This document shows positions 55,258 through 62,865 of a stretch of DNA of 64,000 nucleotides, in pieces. The number at the start of each line of letters is the position of its first letter. Positions within the stretch are counted from its first letter, which is position 1. Location of the stretch: contig JAPOXW010000006.1 of NCBI GenBank assembly GCA_026706895.1, forward strand, positions 1-64,000, given 5' to 3'. The notes under the pieces are model-generated. The model worked only from the letters and a program-made list of their open reading frames with translations. It ran no database searches and was not told the DNA's origin. Source of the DNA: Gammaproteobacteria bacterium. GTDB lineage: Bacteria > Pseudomonadota > Gammaproteobacteria > Poriferisulfidales > Poriferisulfidaceae. The translations under genes were made by a program, and so were the position numbers.

Positions 55258-58176
55258 ATGAAAAAACCCCAGCCTCGCCTGTTCCTGGCGGTCGCAGCAT
55301 TCGGATTCGCCGCAACGGCGGTGCCCGGCATTCAGGCACAGGACGATGCCGAGGGCATCGAGGAAATCATGGTTACCGGCTCGCGAATCCAGAGAGACGA
55401 CCTGATCGGCTCCAGCCCCATCACCCAGATTCAGGCGGAAGAGATCGAATTCCAGGGCGCGGTCCGCGTCGAGGACATGCTGCGCTCATACCCTCAAGTG
55501 TTCGCATCCCAGAGCGCGGGGCAATCGAACGGTTCCACCGGCACTGCGACCGTGGATCTGCGCAGCCTGGGCACCGAGCGTACGCTGGTGCTGGTCAACG
55601 GCCGCCGCCTGCCGGCCGGCTCGCCCCTGCTGGGAGGCATCGCGCCGGACATCAACCAGATTCCCGGCGCGCTGATCAAGCAGGTGGAAATCCTGACCGG
55701 AGGGGCCTCCGCCACATACGGCTCCGATGCCGTCGCCGGCGTCGTCAATTTCCTGTTGACGGACGATTTCGAGGGCGTGCGCCTGGATGTCCAGTACAGT
55801 CAGTACAACCACGACAACGATGATCGCCGGTGGCAGGAGATCGTCACCGAGGCCGGCTATCCGGTCGCCAGCGGTTACGAGACGGACGGAGAAATCTCCG
55901 AGTTCTCCCTGGTTGCCGGCTTCGGCACCCCCAACGGCCGCGGCCACCTCACCACCTACGCGACCTACCGCGAAATCGATCCGGTCTTTCAGGGGGCGCG
56001 CGATTACAGTTCCTGCGCATTCAACGACGACCTGAGCGCGTGCCTGGGATCCTCCACCATCCCACAGGGAAGATTCACCGATTTCCAGGAAACGGACAAA
56101 CCTTTCGACTATATCGTGCAAGGCGATCAATTCGTGGACCGCCAGGGCGTCACCTACAACTACGGCCCTGCCAATTTTTTCCAGCGACCCGACGAACGGT
56201 ACACTTTCGGCGCCTTCGCTCACTACGATGTCAACGAGCAAGCAGAGGCTTATGCCGAATTCATGTACATGAACGACCGTTCCACGGCACAAATCGCACC
56301 TTCCGGAAACTTCTTCCACACCAATGAACTGAACTGCGGCCACCCGTTCCTGTCGGAGCAGCAGTTCGAGGCCATTTGCGGCTCCCAGGGCCTGGCCCCG
56401 GATGATACGCAGGTCGTCTATATCGGCCGCCGCAACGTGGAAGGCGGCAACCGGATGCATGAGTTGCGCCATGCCAGCTACCGAGGCGTTCTCGGCCTGC
56501 GCGGGGACCTCAGCGATTTATGGCGCTACGACGCGTTCGTCCAGTACGCGAAAGTGGAAATGCGGAATATCTACCGCAACGACCTCTCCATTACCCGGAT
56601 CAGGCGCGCACTTGACGCCGTGCGCAAGAATCCGGACGATCCGAGCAGCGAGATCGTGTGCCGGGCCTCCTTGGCGGATGCCGACGGGGCGGTGGAGGAT
56701 CCGGGCTGCGTGCCTTGGAACATCTTCGAAACCGGGGCGGTGACCCCGGAGATGGTCAAGTACCTGGCCAAGCCCCTGCAAGCCCGCGGCACGACCGAAC
56801 AGATCGTGGCGTCCGCTTTTATCGCCGGCGATCTGGACAAGCACGGCATCCGGTTCCCGCTCGCCGACAACGCCGTCGGCATCGTGCTGGGCGGTGAATA
56901 TCGAAAGGAGATCCTGGATTTCAATCCCGACGAAGGGTTCCGGACCGGCGACGGCTCCGGCCAGGGCGGAGCCACCCAACCCGTCAGCGGCAGCTACGAC
57001 GTGGCCGAGTTCTTCGCGGAGGCCAGCATCCCCCTGATCGAAGGGGAAACCTACGCCGAGGAACTGCTGCTCGACGCGGCCTACCGTTACTCCGACTACG
57101 ACTACGACGAGACGACGCACACTTACGCGTTCCGCCTCGGCTGGCAGGTCGATTCGAACGTCAGAGTCCGCAGCAGCTATCAGCGGGCGGTCCGCGGCCC
57201 GAACGTGCAGGAATTTTTCCTGCCGGAAAGGTTTACCCTGTTCGAGATCGGGGGAGACCCTTGTGCGGGAGAAATCACGGACGGCAAAACCGAATTGGGT
57301 TACACCTTCGAGCAATGCAAGTTATCGGGTGTGACCGAGGCTCAATGGGGCAAGATCGAACATTCGCCTGCCGCGCAGTACAACGCACTGCAGGGCGGCA
57401 ACCCCGATTTGTCACCGGAAGTCGCGAAAACCTGGTCGATCGGCATCGTGTTCACGCCCGAAGCCGTTGACGGTCTGTCCCTTATGGCGGACTACTACAA
57501 CATCCAGATCGAGCAGGGTATCCGCTTCCCGGATCCCGAAGAGGTGATCAAGCAGTGTCTCGCCGGCAACCAGCCCCTGTGCGAGCGGATCAATCGGGGC
57601 AGGAACGGCGATTTGTGGATCGGTTCCGACATCGAAACCAGCGGTCATGTCGTCTCGCACAAGTCCAACCTGCCGGGTGAGGAAGTGGAAGGCTTGGATG
57701 TCGTGGTCGACTACGCCGTCGATATCGGGGTATGGGGCGACCTGTCGTTCAACAATGTCCTGTCGTACATCGATTCCTGGGATTTGCAGGAACTTGAGGG
57801 TGCACCGACGAAGAGTTGCGCCGGGAACTGGACCTGCGGCCCCCCGATCCCGGATCTGCAGAACCGGCTGCGTGCAACCTGGAATTCTCCATGGGACGTC
57901 ACGGCAAGCCTCATGTGGCGTCACATCAATCGGGTCGACGGCGATGGGGGAAGCTTGGTCGACTTGCGGAAAATGAACTATCTGGATCTGGCTGTCACCT
58001 GGCAGGTCACGGACGGCGCGAAGATTCGGTTCGGAGCCAACAACCTGCTGGACAAGTCCCCGCCCGTCGCGGGCAACCCGGCGGGTCCGTCCCGGCTCGG
58101 GAACGGCAATGTCTTCCCCGGCACCTACGATGCCCTGGGGCGCTACCTGTTCATGGGCGCGAGCATGGAATTCTGA
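55258..58176 (+). CDS. TonB-dependent outer-membrane receptor (second of tandem pair)
   Basis: 972 aa paralogue of the preceding receptor, starting 16 bp after its stop. A signal peptide (ending about IQAQ), EEIMVTGSRIQRDD TonB box region, plug motifs LRSYPQVFASQ and TYGSDAVAGVVNFLLTD, and the same last residues RYLFMGASMEF are seen. Both share barrel segments such as KVEMR and LLDAAYRYSDYDY. Divergence concentrates in predicted loops, as expected after duplication and change of ligand. A terminator overlaps its stop. Confidence 0.93.
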   Translation: MKKPQPRLFLAVAAFGFAATAVPGIQAQDDAEGIEEIMVTGSRIQRDDLIGSSPITQIQAEEIEFQGAVRVEDMLRSYPQVFASQSAGQSNGSTGTATVDLRSLGTERTLVLVNGRRLPAGSPLLGGIAPDINQIPGALIKQVEILTGGASATYGSDAVAGVVNFLLTDDFEGVRLDVQYSQYNHDNDDRRWQEIVTEAGYPVASGYETDGEISEFSLVAGFGTPNGRGHLTTYATYREIDPVFQGARDYSSCAFNDDLSACLGSSTIPQGRFTDFQETDKPFDYIVQGDQFVDRQGVTYNYGPANFFQRPDERYTFGAFAHYDVNEQAEAYAEFMYMNDRSTAQIAPSGNFFHTNELNCGHPFLSEQQFEAICGSQGLAPDDTQVVYIGRRNVEGGNRMHELRHASYRGVLGLRGDLSDLWRYDAFVQYAKVEMRNIYRNDLSITRIRRALDAVRKNPDDPSSEIVCRASLADADGAVEDPGCVPWNIFETGAVTPEMVKYLAKPLQARGTTEQIVASAFIAGDLDKHGIRFPLADNAVGIVLGGEYRKEILDFNPDEGFRTGDGSGQGGATQPVSGSYDVAEFFAEASIPLIEGETYAEELLLDAAYRYSDYDYDETTHTYAFRLGWQVDSNVRVRSSYQRAVRGPNVQEFFLPERFTLFEIGGDPCAGEITDGKTELGYTFEQCKLSGVTEAQWGKIEHSPAAQYNALQGGNPDLSPEVAKTWSIGIVFTPEAVDGLSLMADYYNIQIEQGIRFPDPEEVIKQCLAGNQPLCERINRGRNGDLWIGSDIETSGHVVSHKSNLPGEEVEGLDVVVDYAVDIGVWGDLSFNNVLSYIDSWDLQELEGAPTKSCAGNWTCGPPIPDLQNRLRATWNSPWDVTASLMWRHINRVDGDGGSLVDLRKMNYLDLAVTWQVTDGAKIRFGANNLLDKSPPVAGNPAGPSRLGNGNVFPGTYDALGRYLFMGASMEF

Positions 58177-58195
58177 GAGCCGTGTGGCTCTCTTT
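58175..58195 (+). terminator. Terminator overlapping the stop of the second receptor
   Basis: GAGAGCC pairs with GGCTCTC around a GTGT loop and is followed by TTT. The stem begins inside the TGA stop codon. It separates the receptors from the convergent hipA. Confidence 0.65.
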
Positions 58196-59436
58196 CACGG
58201 TGCCCGCAGATGGCTTTCCAGTTTTTTGCCAATAAGATCGATCCTTTCCCGTGTGACCCCATGCTCCGCGGCAAGTTTTCTCCACTGGCCCAGCGAAGTT
58301 TTTACCTGTTCGATCGTCCTGTCGATGCGAGAGCGAGACAGTTCCGTCTCCGCGCCCAGCCGAACCAAGTGTTCGGTGCTTGGATTTTTCCCCTCGCCCA
58401 TGACCAGGGTGCTCTGTTCTCCACCCGGGCCGGATGCGAAAGTCAGGTCATAGGCCGGGGCCAACATCCAATCCCCCTGTTCATCCATCAGAAAACTGAA
58501 ATTCTTGGAATGATCGTCCCGATTGTGGGCCAGTACGTTGAATACGGCTAGGCGGAATACTTTTTCCGCCTCCCGCACATCGCGGGTCAATGCCATGGTC
58601 AGGGCCACCAGGTCCCTGTAGTCCAACGCAGGGACCCTGAAGTCGGAGTGCAGCAGGCCACAGGCACTGTGCAAGTGGAGGCGGCCGCCCCCGTTGCGGT
58701 CGAAGCGCCGCGTGGCAAAGTAGCCTGCACCTGCCCGGGCCGGGAGAAGTTGAACCTCAGACAGGTCCAGCCCGGCCTCTTTCGCCATCAGGGCATAGAC
58801 ATACTCGACGGCCCCGGCATCCAACCCGTCGTCTTGGCCGGAAAACTTCACCATCCAGGATTCAAACCCTTCGCGCAGCGGATGCATCCCATAAACCGCA
58901 GTCCGGCGACCCGCATCCAGTCCGACCATTGCCTTGGGCCGGGCTCCTGCCGAAGAGCCGTTCAGGATTAACAACTCCTGCAGGGCGTCCGCCGCCTCTC
59001 CGTCCAGCACTCCCTGCACCCGTACGGAAATCTCATCGAGGTCCACCTCTTGGTCGGGCGCAACACCACCAAGATCAGGCTCATAAGCCAAGGCACCCAT
59101 TCCGGATCGCCCCGCATACGCCAACCGGATCAAGGGATCTGGCTCTCCGGACGACAACCCCTGCGACTTCATCATGCGGTCGAACAAAAGGCGGCCCCAA
59201 CCGTCCGGCAGACTGTCGTTTAACACGCCGGGCAACCCCTCGAATACATGGCGGTCAAACGACTGGACGCCGGGGCACAGCGGCAAGTTGAACGGCGAAA
59301 TATCCAATTTTCGATCCAGAAAGGCAGAGTCGTATTCGAAATAAATGCGGTTTTCGCGAGATGCGAGTTTTCCCACCGGCAAGATTTCTTCCGAAAACTT
59401 GATGCCGACCTTGAGCAGGTTGAGAGAAGGGCTCAT
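58195..59436 (-). CDS. hipA: HipA-family toxin kinase
   Basis: 413 aa Ser/Thr kinase. The N-terminal domain (FEGLPGVLNDSLPDGWGRLLFDRMM, GALAYEP) is that of HipA; the G-rich nucleotide region LNGSSAGARPKAMV, KFSGQDDG, NVLAHNRDDHSKNFSF with catalytic Asp and Asn, and the D of PAYDLTFA are complete. HipA phosphorylates GltX and induces persistence. The ATG overlaps the hipB stop by 4 bp (ATGA), so the chosen start differs from a GTG-like extension three codons upstream. Confidence 0.93.
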   Translation of the reverse strand: MSPSLNLLKVGIKFSEEILPVGKLASRENRIYFEYDSAFLDRKLDISPFNLPLCPGVQSFDRHVFEGLPGVLNDSLPDGWGRLLFDRMMKSQGLSSGEPDPLIRLAYAGRSGMGALAYEPDLGGVAPDQEVDLDEISVRVQGVLDGEAADALQELLILNGSSAGARPKAMVGLDAGRRTAVYGMHPLREGFESWMVKFSGQDDGLDAGAVEYVYALMAKEAGLDLSEVQLLPARAGAGYFATRRFDRNGGGRLHLHSACGLLHSDFRVPALDYRDLVALTMALTRDVREAEKVFRLAVFNVLAHNRDDHSKNFSFLMDEQGDWMLAPAYDLTFASGPGGEQSTLVMGEGKNPSTEHLVRLGAETELSRSRIDRTIEQVKTSLGQWRKLAAEHGVTRERIDLIGKKLESHLRAP

Positions 59437-59741
59437 GTGCGCCAACCTCTCTTGGCGGGAGTTTTCCGGCCCTCATCCAACACCTCCTCGATGGAGGAGA
59501 AAGGCATCGAGTCCGGTTCCACGGCTTCCACCACGCGCTCCAGCCCGCCGAGAGCCACCAGAAGTTTGAGGAAAGACTCCAGCGAGATTGATCCTTTCTG
59601 CTCGAACTTGCGCAACGTCGCCAGTTTCACCCCGGACCGGTAGGCCAAGCCCTGTTGCGTCAAGCCCAGATTCAAACGCCGTGCCCGAGCATGTTCAGCC
59701 AGTTTCTTCTTCGCCGCAAACGGGGTCATAAGATTTTGCAT
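59433..59741 (-). CDS. hipB: HipB-family XRE antitoxin
   Basis: 102 aa. HTH region RARRLNLGLTQQGLAYRSGVKLATLRKFEQKGSISLESFLKLLVALG is a Cro/C1-type fold, followed by a C-terminal extension that should contact HipA. It has a good RBS (AAGGAG) and precedes hipA with ATGA overlap, the standard order. HipB also represses the operon via palindromes; one is present upstream. Confidence 0.92.
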   Translation of the reverse strand: MQNLMTPFAAKKKLAEHARARRLNLGLTQQGLAYRSGVKLATLRKFEQKGSISLESFLKLLVALGGLERVVEAVEPDSMPFSSIEEVLDEGRKTPAKRGWRT

Positions 59742-59782
59742 AGGGGTACTCGCTCCTTGAAAAAGCCATCAAGTATTATTAT

Positions 59783-59798
59783 AATGGTAATTACCGTT
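59783..59798. promoter_or_regulatory. Palindromic operator candidate of hipBA
   Basis: GGTAATTACC (59786-59795) is a perfect 10-bp palindrome, extended to 16 bp with one mismatch. On the minus strand it lies just upstream of TATAAT, so HipB bound here would block the hipBA promoter. The same palindrome is 30 bp before the ATG of the divergent coiled-coil gene and could control both. Confidence 0.55.
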
Positions 59799-59825
59799 GA
59801 CTACTATCATTTTTTCTACTTTTCT

Positions 59826-60356
59826 ATGTCCGCCTCCGCCGAACCTCCTGCTATACTGAGTCAGATGGACAGGAGCGAAAAGATCGCAATCGGTGTCAGC
59901 ACGTTCTTCAGCATCGTGTTCTCCGCGGCTGCAGCCACCGCCTCCGTGACCTGGGTGATGCAAGACACCTTTGCCTCTCAGACCGACCTTGCCAAGATGG
60001 AAGATGGGCTGAGGGCTGAAATTGTCAGGATGGACAACGACTGGAAAGCCATCTTCGCCAGAATGGAGAGCGAACGGAGGGCTGACCTCGCCAAGGTGGA
60101 CAAGGACTGGAGGGCCGCCTTCGCCAGGATGGAACGCGAGCGGAAAACAGATCTTGCCAAGATAGACCAGAAATTTGACCGGGTCGACGAAAAACTCGTC
60201 GATATCAACAACGCAATTATCAGGCTGGAGCGATCCGTCAGCGACGACATCAAGGGACTCAATCGGGCGATCGGCAAAATCGAAGGAAGACTCGACGTCA
60301 TCGAGCGCCACCTGATGCCTGGAATGGAGTCGGCGGAAAACCAGCCTTCCGGTTAA
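59826..60356 (+). CDS. Membrane-anchored coiled-coil protein next to hipBA
   Basis: 176 aa. The N-terminal third contains one hydrophobic helix (IAIGVSTFFSIVFSAAAATASV). The rest is an almost unbroken coiled coil of repeats like LAKMEDGLRAEIVRMDNDWKAIFARMESERRADLAKVDKDWRAAFARMERERK, then LVDINNAIIRLERSVSDDIKGLNR. Start is uncertain (ATG at 59784, 59826 or 59865; none with an RBS). It is divergent from hipBA and may share its operator. The family resembles DUF1640-like coiled coils; function unknown. Confidence 0.65.
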   Translation: MSASAEPPAILSQMDRSEKIAIGVSTFFSIVFSAAAATASVTWVMQDTFASQTDLAKMEDGLRAEIVRMDNDWKAIFARMESERRADLAKVDKDWRAAFARMERERKTDLAKIDQKFDRVDEKLVDINNAIIRLERSVSDDIKGLNRAIGKIEGRLDVIERHLMPGMESAENQPSG

Positions 60357-60401
60357 CCCTAGACGAACTACGACAATTTCAGGATTCTTGGGTCAGCCGT
60401 A

Positions 60402-61427
60402 TTACACCATTCGGCCAAGCTCGCCGAACTCCGGAACCGTCATCCGCTCCATGAGATAGCACAGGCAGTCCTGCTCCACGATCTTCTCCCGCGTAGTCAG
60501 CATCGACAGGAAAAACGGTTGCCGAACTATTAATTGACGATCCCGATTCTCAAAATACATGTCGAAGACATCTTTCCCTTCTTCATCCTGAACTTTCAGG
60601 CGCGGATCGACTCCATCTCCCCACATCCCGAAAGCCGTCCCTCCGGGCAACTCCCGGAAATTTTGCTCCACCAGTTCCTCCGGCATGTAGAAATCGGCAT
60701 CCTGATGCTGAAAACTGAATGACAGGCCTTCGGGAATCCGCACCCGGGCCCGGGTGTGGAACAGTTCCAACTCGTCTGCGGCCGGCAGATGGCCCGGAAT
60801 GGACTCTTCGAACAACCGCTGCTCCAGGTACGCCTTGGCATGGACGATGCCCTCCGGGCTCTCCGGCAGACCGCATTCGATGGTGATGGACGGGCACAAT
60901 TCGCTGAACGCCATCGACTGCATCCCGAGCAGCGCCCGGAAATACACCGCGGTCCTGGAGAATCGCTGCGCTAGGTACAGCGAGCGCCCGTCCAGCCAAT
61001 TGACGCAGGCGTAGTGCGGGTTCGGGCCGGTCGTGTTGTGCACGTCGATGCTGGCGACCGGACTGCGGCGGCGCATCTCCTCCATCACCTGGCGTGCCAT
61101 GCGGTGTTCCGGACTGTCACCACCATCCCAGACCCGGTTGTAATCCTGCTGGTCGTCGAGACGACGCAGGCCGAGACGGGCCGCCTTGACGTTGCCGATC
61201 AGGACGGACAGCGAACGCGGCAGACGTGCTTCGGAGAAATCCCTGAGGATCCCGCGCACCGCCTCCCAGCCTGCAACCTCGTTGCCGTGGAGCAAGACCG
61301 AGAGAAACAGCGGGTCAGGACGCTCCCCGGGCAGATGCAGCAGGGTTGGCCCGCCAAGGGCCTCTTCCAGGCCTTCGGCCGGGCAGTCCGCCAGTCCCGG
61401 CGGCAGGCGATCCAGGATTTTCAGCAT
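60402..61427 (-). CDS. M14-type succinylglutamate desuccinylase/aspartoacylase family protein
   Basis: 341 aa from the internal ATG (MLKILDRLPPG). The zinc site is visible: H-G-N-E in LFLSVLLHGNEVAGWEA and the later H of SIDVHNTTGPNPHYACV; ITIECGLPES may carry the catalytic Glu. Family members remove acyl groups from N-acylated amino acids (aspartoacylase, succinylglutamate desuccinylase). It ends a three-gene set with a GCS2-type ligase and ArgA, all acting on amino acids or their N-acyl forms. The substrate is not proven. Confidence 0.85.
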   Translation of the reverse strand: MLKILDRLPPGLADCPAEGLEEALGGPTLLHLPGERPDPLFLSVLLHGNEVAGWEAVRGILRDFSEARLPRSLSVLIGNVKAARLGLRRLDDQQDYNRVWDGGDSPEHRMARQVMEEMRRRSPVASIDVHNTTGPNPHYACVNWLDGRSLYLAQRFSRTAVYFRALLGMQSMAFSELCPSITIECGLPESPEGIVHAKAYLEQRLFEESIPGHLPAADELELFHTRARVRIPEGLSFSFQHQDADFYMPEELVEQNFRELPGGTAFGMWGDGVDPRLKVQDEEGKDVFDMYFENRDRQLIVRQPFFLSMLTTREKIVEQDCLCYLMERMTVPEFGELGRMV

Positions 61428-61434
61428 GACTCGC

Positions 61435-62865
61435 TCACAGCGGCCACTCGTGCACCGGCACTCCACTCTGCTGGCGCGTCAGGTAGGCACCGACCAGAGC
61501 CTGCATGTTTCCATCGTGAGAATAGCGCCAGGCACGCATCCAGCGTGCACCGGTCCGCCTCTTCTCCACGCGCGCTTCGATGATGTCGAGGTAGCGGTCC
61601 GATTCCGATTCGTCGAGGCCGCTGGCCCTCAACCCCCGGCGCGCCATCGGCAGCAAAGTCTCCAGGATCAACTCCGAAATCGGGTGCTCGGCACCGTCGC
61701 TCCAAACGATCTTGGTATCCAGGCCGGTGCAGGCAGCCCGGTAGAAGTTCTCCCGCGCCGTCGCGAACGGGATATCCAAGGCGGCTCCTTCTCCCCCTTC
61801 CAGAACCGCCATCATCGCACCTACCCAGAATGCGACGTTCGCGATCATGTCGATGCCGGTCGGCCCCGAAGGCATGACCCGGTGTTCGATGCGCAGGTGC
61901 GGCACACCGTCCTCGCTTCCGATCAACGGGCGGTTCCAGCGCCAGATCGTGCCGTTGTGCAGCTTCAGGTGCATGAATTGTTCATCCTTCGACTGGAAGG
62001 GCTGCGGCAGGATCACCGGGAAAACATTCAGGTTTTCCTCGAAGAACTCGAACAGCGACTCGCGCGCAGAGCCACTGCCGCAACCGACCCGTCCGATGCG
62101 CTGCTGAGCCTGACCGGCAAAAGTGGACAAACTGACCGACTGCTCGAACAGCGGCACCCGCGTCTCGTCCCACAGGTCCCTCCCGAACAGGAACGGCGCG
62201 TTGCAGGACATGGCAACCGTGGCCGCGGACAGGGCCATCGAGGCATTGTAGGCCGCGACCGTGCGCGACTGGGGAACCTGGAGGTGAACCTGGAACGAAG
62301 TGCAGGCGGATTCCAGCATCACATCCTCGTGCAGGCTGAACAGGTGATCCCGCCCGCGGATGTCGATCTGCAGCGGACGGTTCTTGCGCAGGTCCATGAC
62401 GCGTTCGTTGAGTGCCCGGTAGCGTTTCAACTGGCTCATGCTGTCGACCGTCAGGTCGCTCTCCTGCACGGTCGGGAGAATGCCGATCATGCCGAGCCGC
62501 ATGTCCATGGATTCCGCCACTTCCGTCGCCTGCTGCCAAGACTCGTCCAGCTGCTGGTGGAGGAGGGACAGCATGCCGGAACCCACCTGAGTGTGCGGCG
62601 TATTGAATTCGATGTTGAATCGCGACAATTCCGGCAGGCAAAGCGGATTGTTGTACCGCTCGAGGTAGGCGTCGTTATGCGGCAGCGGATGGCAGTCCAG
62701 GTCGATCAGCCAGGTTTCCAGTTCGAAGCCGACCTGATATGTCTGGTTATCGAAGCGCTGATCCCGGAACCAGCGGCCGAGCAGCTCGGTTTCGCGCTCC
62801 AGCGCCTGCCGGAAACGTTTCGTGTCGGATTCGCTGAACTGATCCGTCCGGATCTCGTCACCCAT
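61435..62865 (-). CDS. Glutamate-cysteine ligase family protein (GCS2/carboxylate-amine ligase type)
   Basis: 476 aa from ATG (MGDEIRTDQF). VGFELETWLIDLDCHPLPHND has the E-x-E metal-binding start of the glutamine-synthetase-like fold, ELSRFNIEFNTPHT continues it, and PHLRIEHRVMPSGPTGIDMIAN is a conserved GCS2 stretch. It forms an ATP-dependent gamma-glutamyl or related amide bond; the subfamily next to argA is also found in pseudomonads and may be a gshA substitute. Its first 8 bp overlap argA. No gshB is in the window. Confidence 0.85.
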   Translation of the reverse strand: MGDEIRTDQFSESDTKRFRQALERETELLGRWFRDQRFDNQTYQVGFELETWLIDLDCHPLPHNDAYLERYNNPLCLPELSRFNIEFNTPHTQVGSGMLSLLHQQLDESWQQATEVAESMDMRLGMIGILPTVQESDLTVDSMSQLKRYRALNERVMDLRKNRPLQIDIRGRDHLFSLHEDVMLESACTSFQVHLQVPQSRTVAAYNASMALSAATVAMSCNAPFLFGRDLWDETRVPLFEQSVSLSTFAGQAQQRIGRVGCGSGSARESLFEFFEENLNVFPVILPQPFQSKDEQFMHLKLHNGTIWRWNRPLIGSEDGVPHLRIEHRVMPSGPTGIDMIANVAFWVGAMMAVLEGGEGAALDIPFATARENFYRAACTGLDTKIVWSDGAEHPISELILETLLPMARRGLRASGLDESESDRYLDIIEARVEKRRTGARWMRAWRYSHDGNMQALVGAYLTRQQSGVPVHEWPL

